A DNA stretch of 64,000 nucleotides from Candidatus Aegiribacteria sp. MLS_C (GTDB lineage Bacteria; Fermentibacterota; Fermentibacteria; Fermentibacterales; JCC-6), in the NCBI GenBank assembly GCA_002030045.1, contig LQBI01000005.1, forward strand, positions 1 to 64,000, in the 5' to 3' direction. A program made the position numbers and the translations under genes. Numbering within the stretch: position 1 is the first letter of the stretch; every line of letters starts with the position of its first letter. The notes below the pieces were generated by a model, which worked only from the letters and a program-made list of their open reading frames with translations, made no database searches and had not been told where the DNA came from. Positions 16,090-24,225 of this stretch are shown in pieces.

Positions 16090-18281
16090 TGTCCCTTCTT
16101 ATGATCGTCCTGCTCTCCCTCACGTCGCAGCCGCTCGGGCAGGACAGCCTCGACACCGATTCCGTTTCCGTGCAGGGTTCGCTCGAGACCATAGCCTATT
16201 CGGCTGATTCCCTGGTCTTCAGGCCTGCGGACGGCGATCTCCTGCTTGTGGGAACGGTTACAGTGGACTACAGGGACATGACACTGAGGTCGGATACGGT
16301 AGACTACAGTTCAGATGACGAGGTGATAGTCGCCAGGGGCTCATCGGAACTCATGGACCGGGGGGAATCCATCACCGGTTCCGGAATGATATACAACATG
16401 AGCACCAGGAAGGGACGCATTCTTCAGGCCGCATCCGAATACGACTTCGGCTTCTACAGCGGTGCCTCCATCACCAGGGTCGGCAGGAACGAGTTCAACA
16501 TCGTGGACGCCAGGTTCACCACCTGCGAGGACGACACGGCCCATTACCACTTCTACTGTCCGGTCATGAAGGTCTTCCCCGACGACAAAGCGGTAGCGAG
16601 GCCGGTATACCTCTACGTTGAGGATACGCCGGTCTTCTACTTCCCGTACTGGGTCTTCCCCATCAGGCGCGGAAGGCAGCCCGGCTTCACCATACCGAAG
16701 TTCGGCCAGACGTCCAGGGACGGAAGGTACCTGAGGGAGATGGGTTACTATTTCGTATTCTCCGACTACGCAGACCTCTGGCTCCACGGGGACATCATGG
16801 AGAAGACCAGGTTCGTGGTCGCGGCTGACGAGAGACATCGTGTCAGGTACCTGTGCGACGGAAGTCTCAGGACCGAGTGGAGACGGGAGTTCCAGAACCG
16901 CCGCGACAGGTGGATGGTCTTCGGCCGGCACCTGCACGACTTCCCCGACGGCACCACCGTGAGGGTCCAGGGGGAGTTCCTCAGCGACAGGTCCTACCTG
17001 GAGGAGACTCAGCAGACCCCGGAGGACAGGATGACCGGTGAGGTCAAATCCTGGATAAGCGTGAACAGGTACTTCGGACGGGTCAGCTTCCAGGCCGTAC
17101 TGGACAGGACCAGCTATCTTAATACCGACCCGGACTCGATACCCGGGGAGACCGAATCGGTACAGGAAGCTCCCGATATCAGGATCTCCCTGCCCTCCGC
17201 CCCCCTGTTCAGGACTCCATCTGACCCTGCGCGGATACGCCCGTGGCACTCCGTGTACTGGAACCTGAACACCCATTACCTTTCCAGGGACGTTAGGATG
17301 GAGGAGTCCAGGGCCGCCAATTCCGCCTTCAGGCTCACCTCGGGTCTCTCCGCCTCCAGCAGGTTGTGGGGCTGGCTGTCCCTGTCCCCCTCGATAAAGG
17401 CTACGGGTACCGTCTACGACAGGGACCGGATGGAGGAGGAATACCCGTGGTGGCTCCACGGCTCCGCCACCCTCACGGCTTCAACCGACATCTACGGCAT
17501 CTTCGGAGGAGGACTGCTGGGCATAGACGCGCTGAGGCACACCATCACCCCCAGGGTCTCGCTCCAGTGGGCGCCGGACAGGTACTTCGACGGGGAGAGC
17601 ACGGCCCCTTCGGACTCGGCGGCGGCCAGGTACTACTCCTTCTCCGACTTCGCCCTTCCCTCCTCCAGTAGGACCCTGGGTCTCAGCCTTCTGAACACGC
17701 TGGAAGGCAAACGGTCATTCCGGGACCAGATAACGAGGTTCGACATCGCCTCCCTCAACATGTCCACCTCGCTTGACCTCGAGGCGGAGGAGGAACCCTT
17801 GTCACCCCTCACCGCAACCCTGGACCTCAGTCCCATGGAAGCCGTGGACCTGACCGGTAGCGGAAGCTGGGACTTCTACGACGGGGAATTCACGGACCTC
17901 TCCCTTACATCGACCCTCAGACTGGCTGGATACGACCGCACGCTGCTGCCGGACTCCGGGATCACGGACCTGGGGCTTCCCGTCCGCCTGAACCTCTCGC
18001 ACTTCTACAGGCACGGCCTTCAGGACAGTCCTTCCATAAGCAAGTTCAGGCTGAACGCATCCCTGGAACTCACTCCCGGGTGGTCCCTGGAGTACAGCGC
18101 ATACTACGATGCTCTCGGCGGGAGCTTCATAAGCCAGAACTACACCCTCAGAAGGGACCTGCACTGCTGGGAGGCGGTCTTCGTGAGGCACATATCCGAC
18201 GTGGACAGCGGTTTCTATTTCAAGATCAACATAGTCGAGGTACCTGACATCAAGATCGAACAGCATGTAAGTAATTTCTGA
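16089..18281 (+). CDS. lptD: LPS-assembly outer-membrane protein LptD
   Basis: 730 residues with an N-terminal signal sequence (to about residue 18), an OstA/LptA-like jellyroll domain (residues about 35-190: LVGTVTVDYRDMTLRSDTVD, ITGSGMIYNMSTRKGRI) and a long beta-barrel. The hallmark after the jellyroll is visible: VYLYVEDTPVFYFPYWVFPI, followed by GRQPGFTIPKFG. LptD with the lipoprotein LptE inserts LPS into the outer leaflet. No lptE is recognised nearby. The conserved Cys pairs of E. coli LptD are not obvious: only a few Cys occur (TTCEDD, HFYCPV, RYLCDG, LHCW). It is the last gene of an operon with the lipoprotein and ROK kinase. Confidence 0.9.
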   Translation: MSLLMIVLLSLTSQPLGQDSLDTDSVSVQGSLETIAYSADSLVFRPADGDLLLVGTVTVDYRDMTLRSDTVDYSSDDEVIVARGSSELMDRGESITGSGMIYNMSTRKGRILQAASEYDFGFYSGASITRVGRNEFNIVDARFTTCEDDTAHYHFYCPVMKVFPDDKAVARPVYLYVEDTPVFYFPYWVFPIRRGRQPGFTIPKFGQTSRDGRYLREMGYYFVFSDYADLWLHGDIMEKTRFVVAADERHRVRYLCDGSLRTEWRREFQNRRDRWMVFGRHLHDFPDGTTVRVQGEFLSDRSYLEETQQTPEDRMTGEVKSWISVNRYFGRVSFQAVLDRTSYLNTDPDSIPGETESVQEAPDIRISLPSAPLFRTPSDPARIRPWHSVYWNLNTHYLSRDVRMEESRAANSAFRLTSGLSASSRLWGWLSLSPSIKATGTVYDRDRMEEEYPWWLHGSATLTASTDIYGIFGGGLLGIDALRHTITPRVSLQWAPDRYFDGESTAPSDSAAARYYSFSDFALPSSSRTLGLSLLNTLEGKRSFRDQITRFDIASLNMSTSLDLEAEEEPLSPLTATLDLSPMEAVDLTGSGSWDFYDGEFTDLSLTSTLRLAGYDRTLLPDSGITDLGLPVRLNLSHFYRHGLQDSPSISKFRLNASLELTPGWSLEYSAYYDALGGSFISQNYTLRRDLHCWEAVFVRHISDVDSGFYFKINIVEVPDIKIEQHVSNF

Positions 18282-18467
18282 TCTATTCTAATATTCATCT
18301 ATAAATTTGACATTATTTTGTATTATAAATCCTATATTCCTACTCCGATGTTCAACAATCCTCCGTATAGCTTCAAATACAGCCAAATTTATAAAGACTA
18401 TGAGGGGTTGACATTGAATTTTCTACCTCATAGCTTTGGGCAACAGTCCTTGAGAGGGGGTGAACAA
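18282..18467 (+). promoter_or_regulatory. A+T-rich leader region of the HU gene
   Basis: This 186-bp gap is strikingly A+T-rich beside its G+C-rich neighbours. It contains TTGACA at 18307-18312, followed by TATTAT/TATAAA/TATATT-like boxes but none at ideal spacing, and a second TTGACA at 18408-18413. It is the only place the HU promoter can be. The exact -10 is not decided. Confidence 0.5.
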
Positions 18468-18740
18468 GTGACTAAAAAAGATCTCATCGCCCATGTAGCT
18501 GACAACGCCTCCATCACCAAGAAGGAAGCCGGCATCGCCGTCGATGCAGTCCTCGATGGCATCAAGCGTTCTCTCAAGAAGGGCGACAAAGTCAGCCTTG
18601 TCGGTTTCGGCACTTTCTCCGTGAAGCATCGCAAGAAGAGGACCGGTGTCAACCCCAGCACCAAGAGGAAGATGGAGTACCCGGCAAAAAAGGTCCCTCA
18701 TTTCAAGCCTGGCAAGGGTCTGAAGGACAGCGTCCTCTAG
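18468..18740 (+). CDS. hup: HU-family DNA-binding protein
   Basis: 90 residues, full length for HU/IHF. It begins TKKDLIAHVADNASITKKEA and carries the family signature GFGTFSVKHRKKRTGVNPST in the DNA-binding arm, ending KKVPHFKPGKGLKDSVL. HU bends and compacts DNA as a dimer. The GTG at 18468 is preceded by GAGAGGGGG and gives the canonical N-terminus. It is monocistronic by position, with an A+T-rich promoter region upstream and a terminator hairpin downstream. Confidence 0.96.
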   Translation: MTKKDLIAHVADNASITKKEAGIAVDAVLDGIKRSLKKGDKVSLVGFGTFSVKHRKKRTGVNPSTKRKMEYPAKKVPHFKPGKGLKDSVL

Positions 18741-18756
18741 TCCACCAGCATACGGC

Positions 18757-18780
18757 GGGAGGCGGCTTCGTCCGCCTCCC
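18757..18780 (+). terminator. Hairpin terminator after HU
   Basis: A 9-bp perfect stem GGGAGGCGG (18757-18765) / CCGCCTCCC (18772-18780) with a 6-nt loop lies 17 bp after the stop. Only a short T tract follows (CCATGTTTCCC). Confidence 0.75.
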
Positions 18781-18962
18781 CCATGTTTCCCGCTATCATC
18801 ATCGTTACGGATGCTTCATCAGCAGCCCTTCCATTCCTGTTATGCGGCAGCTCGGACTTCCGGAGCCTTCTGGCCCGTCGGTCCGGGTCCCATTAGATTA
18901 ACCGCCGTATTCACAGGACCGCCCCCGGAGCGGTCGGATCGAGAACCGGATCGGACGGACCC

Positions 18963-20213
18963 ATGAGAAAAGGAACCGGGATCGCACTGGCGGTATGCAT
19001 GGCGGTATCGGCGGCGGTGACCCTGTCCATGCTTCAGACCGAGACCCACACCAACTCCTCCAGCAGGATGGCGACGGTGGAATCCCTCGCTTCCAGGGGC
19101 ACCTTCGTAATAGACGGCTCGCCTTTCTCCGATACCGTGGACAGGGTGGTCATAGACGGCCGAAGCTATTCCTCGAAACCGCCTGTCCTCTCAGTCCTGG
19201 CCGCGGGGGCCTACAGGGTCTTCTCCAGTCTCACCGGCCTCACCTTCCGGACCGATCCCGTCGCGTCCATCGTATTCGTCAACACAGTCACCGGAGCCCT
19301 GCCCTACCTCCTGATGGTCTACTTCTTCTACCGGTTCGTTCTGGAGCTTTTCGGCCCCGGCCGTACGGCGACCCTGGGTCTCGTCGTCTTCTCCTTCAAC
19401 TTCATCGGTCTCGGGTACGCAACGGACATCAACAACCACACCCCCGCCGCCGCCTGCCTGCTGGTCTCCTTCTTCCTCGCCTACAGGTCAAGGCATCGGG
19501 CAGAACCTGTCGCCGGCACCTGTCACTGGCTGATGTCCGGTTTCCTGGCAGGCCTGGCATCCACATTCGAGTTCTGGGGAGGTATCTTCGCGGTCTCGTT
19601 CGCCGTCTACCTCTTCCGGCACGACCCCAGGAGGACGCTGCTCCTGTTCCTTCCGGCGGCCGCTCTTCCGGTTGCCGTCCACTTCCTCCTCAGCCTGATA
19701 TCGACTGGATCTCTCCTTCCCGTCTACCTTAGAGGCGACCTGTACCTCTTCCGGGACGGATACTGGACCGACCCGGTGGGGATCGACGCTCTGAACGAGC
19801 CCAAATACATCTACTTCTTCAATATACTTCTGGGACACCACGGGCTGTTCTCCATGACACCGGTCTTTCTCCTGGCTGCCTGGAGCATCGTGAAGACGGT
19901 ACGGGACCGGGGGAAGAGGATGCCCGAAGCCCTGGCGGTGGGAGTTCCGGTCCTGCTCACCCTTCTCCTGCTGGGCATCCGCACCAGGAACTACGGAGGG
20001 GTCTGCGCAGGCCTGCGCTGGATGATACTGGCAATGCCCCTGCTGTTCCTCTTCGTGGCTGAATGGATCGACCGGCACAGATCCGGAAGGGCCATGGTCC
20101 TCCTTGCCGTCCTGTTCCTGATCGGCCTGGCCATGGCGGCGGACGTTCCATGGGCAAACGCCGGTCCCTGGCACAATTCGGCATGGCACAAATACGTCTT
20201 CGGTCTCTACTGA
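18963..20213 (+). CDS. Polytopic membrane protein, possible lipid-linked glycosyltransferase
   Basis: 416 residues with about nine or ten hydrophobic segments. The N-terminal part after the first helix reads NSSSRMATVESLASRGTFVI, SPFSDTVDRVVIDGRSYSSK and PPVLSVLAAGAYRVF, a pattern I associate with uncharacterised integral membrane proteins related to GT39/ArnT-like glycosyltransferases, where an acidic loop between helices 1 and 2 is catalytic. Assignment to that superfamily is tentative. Its 3' end (GPWHNSAWHKYVFGLY) is repeated as a decayed copy at 21386-21476. It lies near two GT9 genes, which fits surface glycan synthesis. Confidence 0.75.
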   Translation: MRKGTGIALAVCMAVSAAVTLSMLQTETHTNSSSRMATVESLASRGTFVIDGSPFSDTVDRVVIDGRSYSSKPPVLSVLAAGAYRVFSSLTGLTFRTDPVASIVFVNTVTGALPYLLMVYFFYRFVLELFGPGRTATLGLVVFSFNFIGLGYATDINNHTPAAACLLVSFFLAYRSRHRAEPVAGTCHWLMSGFLAGLASTFEFWGGIFAVSFAVYLFRHDPRRTLLLFLPAAALPVAVHFLLSLISTGSLLPVYLRGDLYLFRDGYWTDPVGIDALNEPKYIYFFNILLGHHGLFSMTPVFLLAAWSIVKTVRDRGKRMPEALAVGVPVLLTLLLLGIRTRNYGGVCAGLRWMILAMPLLFLFVAEWIDRHRSGRAMVLLAVLFLIGLAMAADVPWANAGPWHNSAWHKYVFGLY

Positions 20214-20290
20214 CCAGGGGAGAGTGCCACCAGTTCCCGCACCTCCCAACCGACACTTTCCGGTCTGACGGAACCCGGGGCTTCGGCGGA
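20207..20290 (-). pseudogene. Relic of a GT9 glycosyltransferase C-terminus
   Basis: Read on the minus strand, 20290-20207 gives SAEAPGSVRPESVGWEVREL then VALSPGQ-stop. This aligns without gaps to the C-terminus of the intact GT9 gene at 21470 (SAEDLGSIHADGVVSAVREL, VALSLGR-stop), including the stop position. Homology ends just upstream, so only the last 27 codons remain. It converges with and overlaps the end of the membrane protein gene, the same tail-to-tail arrangement as at 21386-21476. Confidence 0.8.
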
Positions 20291-20452
20291 CCTGCCTGTG
20301 CTCCCCGCCTCGCTCCGCACGGCTTCAGCTGCCGCGGTGAATTAGAACGGAGACGCAGCAGGATCACTTTGCAGTTCATCCGGGTTACTTGAAAAGTTGC
20401 CCGCCGGAAGGGTCCAGTGCAGCTTCAGAAACCTGAATCCCAGATCACCTGC

Positions 20453-20481
20453 TTGACAGGCCGCTGTGTTATTCCGATAAT
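20453..20481 (+). promoter_or_regulatory. Sigma-70-type promoter of the small-peptide/DUF4230 operon
   Basis: TTGACA (20453-20458) and GATAAT (20476-20481) are separated by exactly 17 bp, 33 bp upstream of the TTG start of the 23-residue peptide. The surrounding bases are A+T-rich compared with the coding regions. Confidence 0.7.
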
Positions 20482-20513
20482 GATTTGAGAAATAACAAGA
20501 AGGGGTGATCGTT

Positions 20514-20585
20514 TTGAGGCACATAATAACAGCCGTGGTGGTGATCGTTGCAATTATCCTGATACTGAGATTCGTTCAGTGCTGA
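20514..20585 (+). CDS. 23-residue single-span membrane peptide
   Basis: TTG start with AAGGGGTGA about 6-13 nt upstream, then 22 codons giving RHIITAVVVIVAIILILRFV and QC. It is almost entirely one hydrophobic helix with a basic N-terminus and a terminal Cys. A strong promoter stands directly upstream, and the stop overlaps the GTG start of the DUF4230 gene (GTGCTGA). Such a peptide could serve as a leader for coupling or as a membrane partner of the next protein. Coding status rests on promoter, spacing and coupling, not on homology. Confidence 0.55.
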   Translation: MRHIITAVVVIVAIILILRFVQC

Positions 20586-21190
20586 AGCTGCCGATGAGGA
20601 AGCTTCTGGGTTTCACCGCTTTGCTCGTTTTCCTGATGGTCCTTGCCATCCTCCTGTCCATAATGGACATAATCGATCTCAGGGGTATCGTCGGTTTCTC
20701 CAGGAGTTCCACATCCATACTCCAGGTCCTCAGGTCGGAGAGTCTCATGTTCCTTGCCACGGACAGGGTTACCACATACATCTACACTGATATCTGCGAT
20801 AACAGCCTTATCATGGGAAATCGGGAGGGTGTGCTGATCATGAAGGTCACCTACCTTTTCGGTCTTGACCTTTCGGTCCTGACGGTCGATTCCATTCAGC
20901 AGACATCCGGCGGGTACATAATCCATCTGCCGGACCTCGAACTCCTTGAAATGTCCCCTGACCTGACGACGGCGGAGCTATACACCAAGACATCCGGGCT
21001 GGTATGGCTCCACGACAGGATATCAGGCTACGATATGCATGAAGCCCTGCTTTCGCAGATGGATTCCGTGGCCACGGAGTTCCTCTTCTCGGAAGGGCTT
21101 CTTCCGGAGAGGTCCGAGATAGTATCCCGCCTGAACGGTTTCGCACCGGTCCTATCCGAGTATGCGGGAGCGGACGTTGTCTTCCAGTAG
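20579..21190 (+). CDS. DUF4230 family membrane-anchored protein
   Basis: 203 residues. An N-terminal transmembrane helix (residues about 9-30) precedes an extracytoplasmic region fitting DUF4230: ATDRVTTYIYTDICDNSLIM, VLIMKVTYLFGLDLSVLTVD, YIIHLPDLELLEMSPDLTT. Function of the family is unknown. The GTG at 20579 overlaps the preceding peptide's stop; ATG at 20594 is an alternative start. It is followed by a palindromic hairpin and the duplicated relic region, so the two-gene unit stands alone. Confidence 0.8.
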   Translation: MLKLPMRKLLGFTALLVFLMVLAILLSIMDIIDLRGIVGFSRSSTSILQVLRSESLMFLATDRVTTYIYTDICDNSLIMGNREGVLIMKVTYLFGLDLSVLTVDSIQQTSGGYIIHLPDLELLEMSPDLTTAELYTKTSGLVWLHDRISGYDMHEALLSQMDSVATEFLFSEGLLPERSEIVSRLNGFAPVLSEYAGADVVFQ

Positions 21191-21207
21191 GGATACTGCA
21201 GTCCCCG

Positions 21208-21223
21208 GGCAACGATCGTTGCC
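21208..21223 (+). terminator. Perfect 16-bp palindrome after the DUF4230 gene
   Basis: GGCAACGATCGTTGCC is a perfect inverted repeat 18 bp after the stop. It lacks a T tract, so it may be a weak terminator or a binding site. The rest of 21224-21385 shows nothing I recognise. Confidence 0.4.
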
Positions 21224-21385
21224 TGCCGTCGCCTGGGACCGGGGGTTCAGCATTCACATGTGATCTGTTCGCTATTCAGGAAACTCCCGTCAGCGTAGAT
21301 CGGTCATTCACCATATTCGGATCCTTCCGGCTACTCGGGAGAGTATTTTCGAACTGACAGCCTGCCGGAGGCGGAATGGATCCAC

Positions 21386-21476
21386 CGGCCCGGCCATGGC
21401 AGCGGACGTTCCACGGACAAGCGCCGGTCCCCGGCACACCTAGGCATGGCACGAATACGTCTTCGGCCTCTACCGA
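21386..21476 (+). pseudogene. Relic of the membrane-protein gene 3' end
   Basis: This stretch aligns without gaps to 20123-20213. In the parental frame it reads AMAADVPRTSAGPRHT, stop, AWHEYVFGLYR. Three signs of decay are seen: tryptophan TGG codons changed to CGG, an in-frame TAG at 21441-21443, and loss of the terminal stop (TGA to CGA). The homology continues through 21553 into the coding end of the GT9 gene and matches 20214-20290, so both loci derive from one duplicated segment. Confidence 0.85.
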
Positions 21477-22552
21477 CCCAGACTGAGCGCCACCAGTTCC
21501 CTCACCGCCGAAACGACACCGTCCGCATGTATGGAACCCAGGTCTTCGGCGGATTCCGAAGTGATGACGCGGCAGGGCACCTTCCACGGATACCACTCCG
21601 GAAGCGAGGGGTCCCGGGGCAGGTACATGCCCACCACCGGCACGCCCATGGACGCGGCCAGATGAACCACCGACGTGTCGGGACTTATCAGCAGGGCGGT
21701 TCCCCTGAGCAGGGCGGCAAGGTGGAGGATGGTGGGTGTCGGCGGTGATACCAGTGCGCCTACTGCGCGGATACCGATCCCCTCCGCCTTCCTCCTGTCC
21801 GAAGGAGACGACAGGAGCAGCGGGACCAGTCCCATCGCGAGGAGGTCTCGGCAGACCGAGACGTATCTGTCCGTTCCCCAGTCCCTGTCGGGTCCGCCTG
21901 CGGATATGTTCACAACGGCACAGTCTCCCGGGGACGGGTCGGAGGCTTCCCAGAATCTCCTGGCGAATTCCTCCTCCTCCCGGGAGTTCCTGACTTCACG
22001 GTCCAGCCGTTCGAGGGGCAGCTCCCTCCCCAGGCCCGACAGGAGTGCCGAGAAGGCATCCATAATGTGCCCGTCAAAGGGGGCGGTTACTCGGATATTG
22101 AAGGGAAGCCTGTTATGGCGGTCCACGTGAAGCCTCCACCTGGCGCCGGACGCAAGGGCGTAGACGAGTGATGTCGTGGAATCGTGCATGTGCATGTCCA
22201 CAACGGCGTCCGGAGCGTATTCCCTCACCCTGATCAGGGAGGAGACGAAATCGGCAGGAGCCTTCCCGCTGACGAAGAGGTCCACTCCCTCCTCGTGCTT
22301 CAGTACGATGCTGTTGGGCTCCGAGGCCACGACCCCGATGCTTCGCAGCCCGTGCACTTCCCTGAGCTTCCGTATCAGGGGAAGGGTCATGACCATGTCG
22401 CCTATCCTGTCCTGCCTCATCAGCAGGACCCTGTCCAGTCTCTCGCCCTCCGGTACGGAGACCCCGGTCTCCGCGGAGTTCACAGCCCGGTCGAGACTCC
22501 TGTACAGGAGCCGCCTCCCTCCGACCTCGATCCTCTTCAGGAGACCTCTCAT
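21470..22552 (-). CDS. Glycosyltransferase family 9 (heptosyltransferase-like)
   Basis: 360 residues with the GT9/ADP-heptose:LPS heptosyltransferase layout. The N-terminal domain has RLDRVLLMRQDRIGDMVMTL and VVDMHMHDST. The C-terminal nucleotide-binding domain has VVNISAGGPDRDWGTDRYVS and LLISPDTSVVHLAASMGVPV, the conserved D-T-x-x-x-H-x-A-A motif. It probably adds a heptose or similar sugar to the LPS core. It overlaps the second GT9 gene by ATGA and is its paralogue. Its last 28 codons overlap the duplicated segment described at 21386-21553. Substrate cannot be read from sequence. Confidence 0.9.
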   Translation of the reverse strand: MRGLLKRIEVGGRRLLYRSLDRAVNSAETGVSVPEGERLDRVLLMRQDRIGDMVMTLPLIRKLREVHGLRSIGVVASEPNSIVLKHEEGVDLFVSGKAPADFVSSLIRVREYAPDAVVDMHMHDSTTSLVYALASGARWRLHVDRHNRLPFNIRVTAPFDGHIMDAFSALLSGLGRELPLERLDREVRNSREEEEFARRFWEASDPSPGDCAVVNISAGGPDRDWGTDRYVSVCRDLLAMGLVPLLLSSPSDRRKAEGIGIRAVGALVSPPTPTILHLAALLRGTALLISPDTSVVHLAASMGVPVVGMYLPRDPSLPEWYPWKVPCRVITSESAEDLGSIHADGVVSAVRELVALSLGR

Positions 22553-23652
22553 ATTTCCGTCCCCTGTGCGCGGGTCCTGCAGGAGAGCCTCTCCACCGCA
22601 TCCATCACGTCACCGACGGCAATGGACGAAACGGCTCCCTCCCCCATGAGGACCTCGTTCTCCACCCTCCAGGGAAACCACAGCGGAAGGTGCTCCTCGT
22701 TGGGCACGTAGAGCCCGACGGTGGGCACCCCGTAGGAGGATGCCACATGGACAAGTCCCGTGTCCGGCGTCACGAACATGGCCATGTCCCTTATCAGGGC
22801 CGCCGCGTGCAGTATTCCGGGACATGGCGGCGCGGCAAGCGTGCCGGGGACAGCTACCGCCAGCGCGGTAACTTCCGAATGCTCCGAGGGCACGGAGAAC
22901 AGAACCGGCTTCCGCCCGCTCCCCACGAGAAGGGTGCAGAGTTCCCGGACCCCTGCCAGGGGCCACGAATGGAGCGGGTCCCTGGCGGAGATATTGATGC
23001 CTACGGTCCTGCCCCTGTACCGGAGTCCCGCCGTCCGCCAGAATCCGTCTGCGAAATCCAGTTCGGCTGTGGACAGCCTCACTTCCCTGTCCAGGTCGGC
23101 GTCCGGTATGTCCCTCCCCAGGCCGCACAGGAGCAGCCTGGTCATGTCCGAGTTGTGCATCCTGGCAGTCGGCATGGGGACCCTTACGTTGAAGGGAAGC
23201 CTGCGGGTTCGGTTGTCGGCGCTCAGCATCCATTCGGCGCCTGAGACGACCCCGTAGATGAAGCTGGTCGTGGAATCGTAATGCATCCTTGTGTCGACCA
23301 CCGCGTTCGGCCGGAACCGCCTGGCCAGCAGGAGGCTTCGAAGGTACGTCGCCGGTTCGCTGTCGTACAGTATGGCTGTGAACTCCGGCTCGTATTTCAG
23401 AAGGTCCCTGTTGCGCCTGGAGACCACTATTCCGACCCTTGCCCGAGGGAAAACCTCCCTGGTTTTCCGGAACCAGGGAAGGCATACCATGAGGTCGCCG
23501 ACGGCATCCCAGCGCATCAGCAGTATCGAACGAAGCCGGGTCCCGGCGGGAATGGATCCCACCGCATCGCTGCTCCCCCGGATCGAACGCATCGCCCCGG
23601 CGAGAAGCCTCCTGCCCGCACGTTCGATATTCCCGGCCATGTCCATCTTCAA
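22549..23652 (-). CDS. Glycosyltransferase family 9 (heptosyltransferase-like), paralogue
   Basis: 367 residues, same fold as the downstream neighbour: LRSILLMRWDAVGDLMVCLP, VVDTRMHYDSTTSFIYG, VGINISARDPLHSWPLAGV and FVTPDTGLVHVASSYGVPTV. Shared segments such as LPFNVRV and LxGLGRDIPxxxLDREVR show that the pair arose by tandem duplication. The start is TTG at 23652, with GAGGA just upstream. It is the first gene of a two-gene minus-strand unit, divergent from thioredoxin. Confidence 0.9.
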   Translation of the reverse strand: MKMDMAGNIERAGRRLLAGAMRSIRGSSDAVGSIPAGTRLRSILLMRWDAVGDLMVCLPWFRKTREVFPRARVGIVVSRRNRDLLKYEPEFTAILYDSEPATYLRSLLLARRFRPNAVVDTRMHYDSTTSFIYGVVSGAEWMLSADNRTRRLPFNVRVPMPTARMHNSDMTRLLLCGLGRDIPDADLDREVRLSTAELDFADGFWRTAGLRYRGRTVGINISARDPLHSWPLAGVRELCTLLVGSGRKPVLFSVPSEHSEVTALAVAVPGTLAAPPCPGILHAAALIRDMAMFVTPDTGLVHVASSYGVPTVGLYVPNEEHLPLWFPWRVENEVLMGEGAVSSIAVGDVMDAVERLSCRTRAQGTEI

Positions 23653-23885
23653 TCCTCGGTGTGCGTAAGAATGGTAATTCTGTATGTTACGGACTTGACA
23701 ATATAATGGATGAGCCGCGGGGTTCCCCCTGCGCCAGTATGCCTTGTCCGACGGGCTCCGTACGTCCGCTCGGAACTGGATACCCTTGTTAGTCGATGTG
23801 GTACAGTATCTTGAGTACTACGCAGGATTGTGGCAAACAACATGCTTGTGAAAAAGGTAACAATTCTTTTCGGAAGGAGTTCGAT

Positions 23886-24221
23886 ATGGCAGTGAAGCAC
23901 ATAAAAGGGAGCGACCTCAGCTCCGTCACCTCCCCTGGAAACAAGGTATCGCTGGTGGATTTCAGTGCCAACTGGTGCAGCCCATGCAAGATGCTCGACC
24001 CTGTGCTCAAGAAGGTCTCCGAGGACCTGGAAGACAAGGTGGATTTCTATCACATCGATGTCGACGAGAGCCCTGAGACCTCCTCCAGGTTCGGAATAAG
24101 GGGTGTGCCGACAATGATAGTGTTCCATAACGGTCAGGAGATAGACAGGATGGTAGGCTTCCGCGACAGGAACTCCCTGCAGAGGCAGCTGGAATCACTG
24201 ACCGAATCGATTCTGGTATGA
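23886..24221 (+). CDS. trxA: Thioredoxin
   Basis: 111 residues, normal thioredoxin length. The active site reads DFSANWCSPCKMLDPVL, so the usual WCGPC is WCSPC. The cis-Pro loop RGVPTMIVFHNGQE is intact. The internal ATG at 23886 was chosen for its GGAAGGAG site about 8 nt upstream and family length; the open frame starting earlier is leader. It is followed 4 bp later by thioredoxin reductase, so electron donor and acceptor are cotranscribed. A Ser between Cys and Pro occurs in some natural thioredoxins and may shift redox potential. Confidence 0.95.
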   Translation: MAVKHIKGSDLSSVTSPGNKVSLVDFSANWCSPCKMLDPVLKKVSEDLEDKVDFYHIDVDESPETSSRFGIRGVPTMIVFHNGQEIDRMVGFRDRNSLQRQLESLTESILV

Positions 24222-24225
24222 TACG

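Noticed and set aside
23695-23707. TTGACA immediately followed by TATAAT as a thioredoxin promoter
   Set aside because: The two boxes are only one base apart and lie about 180 bp upstream of the gene; no valid spacing.
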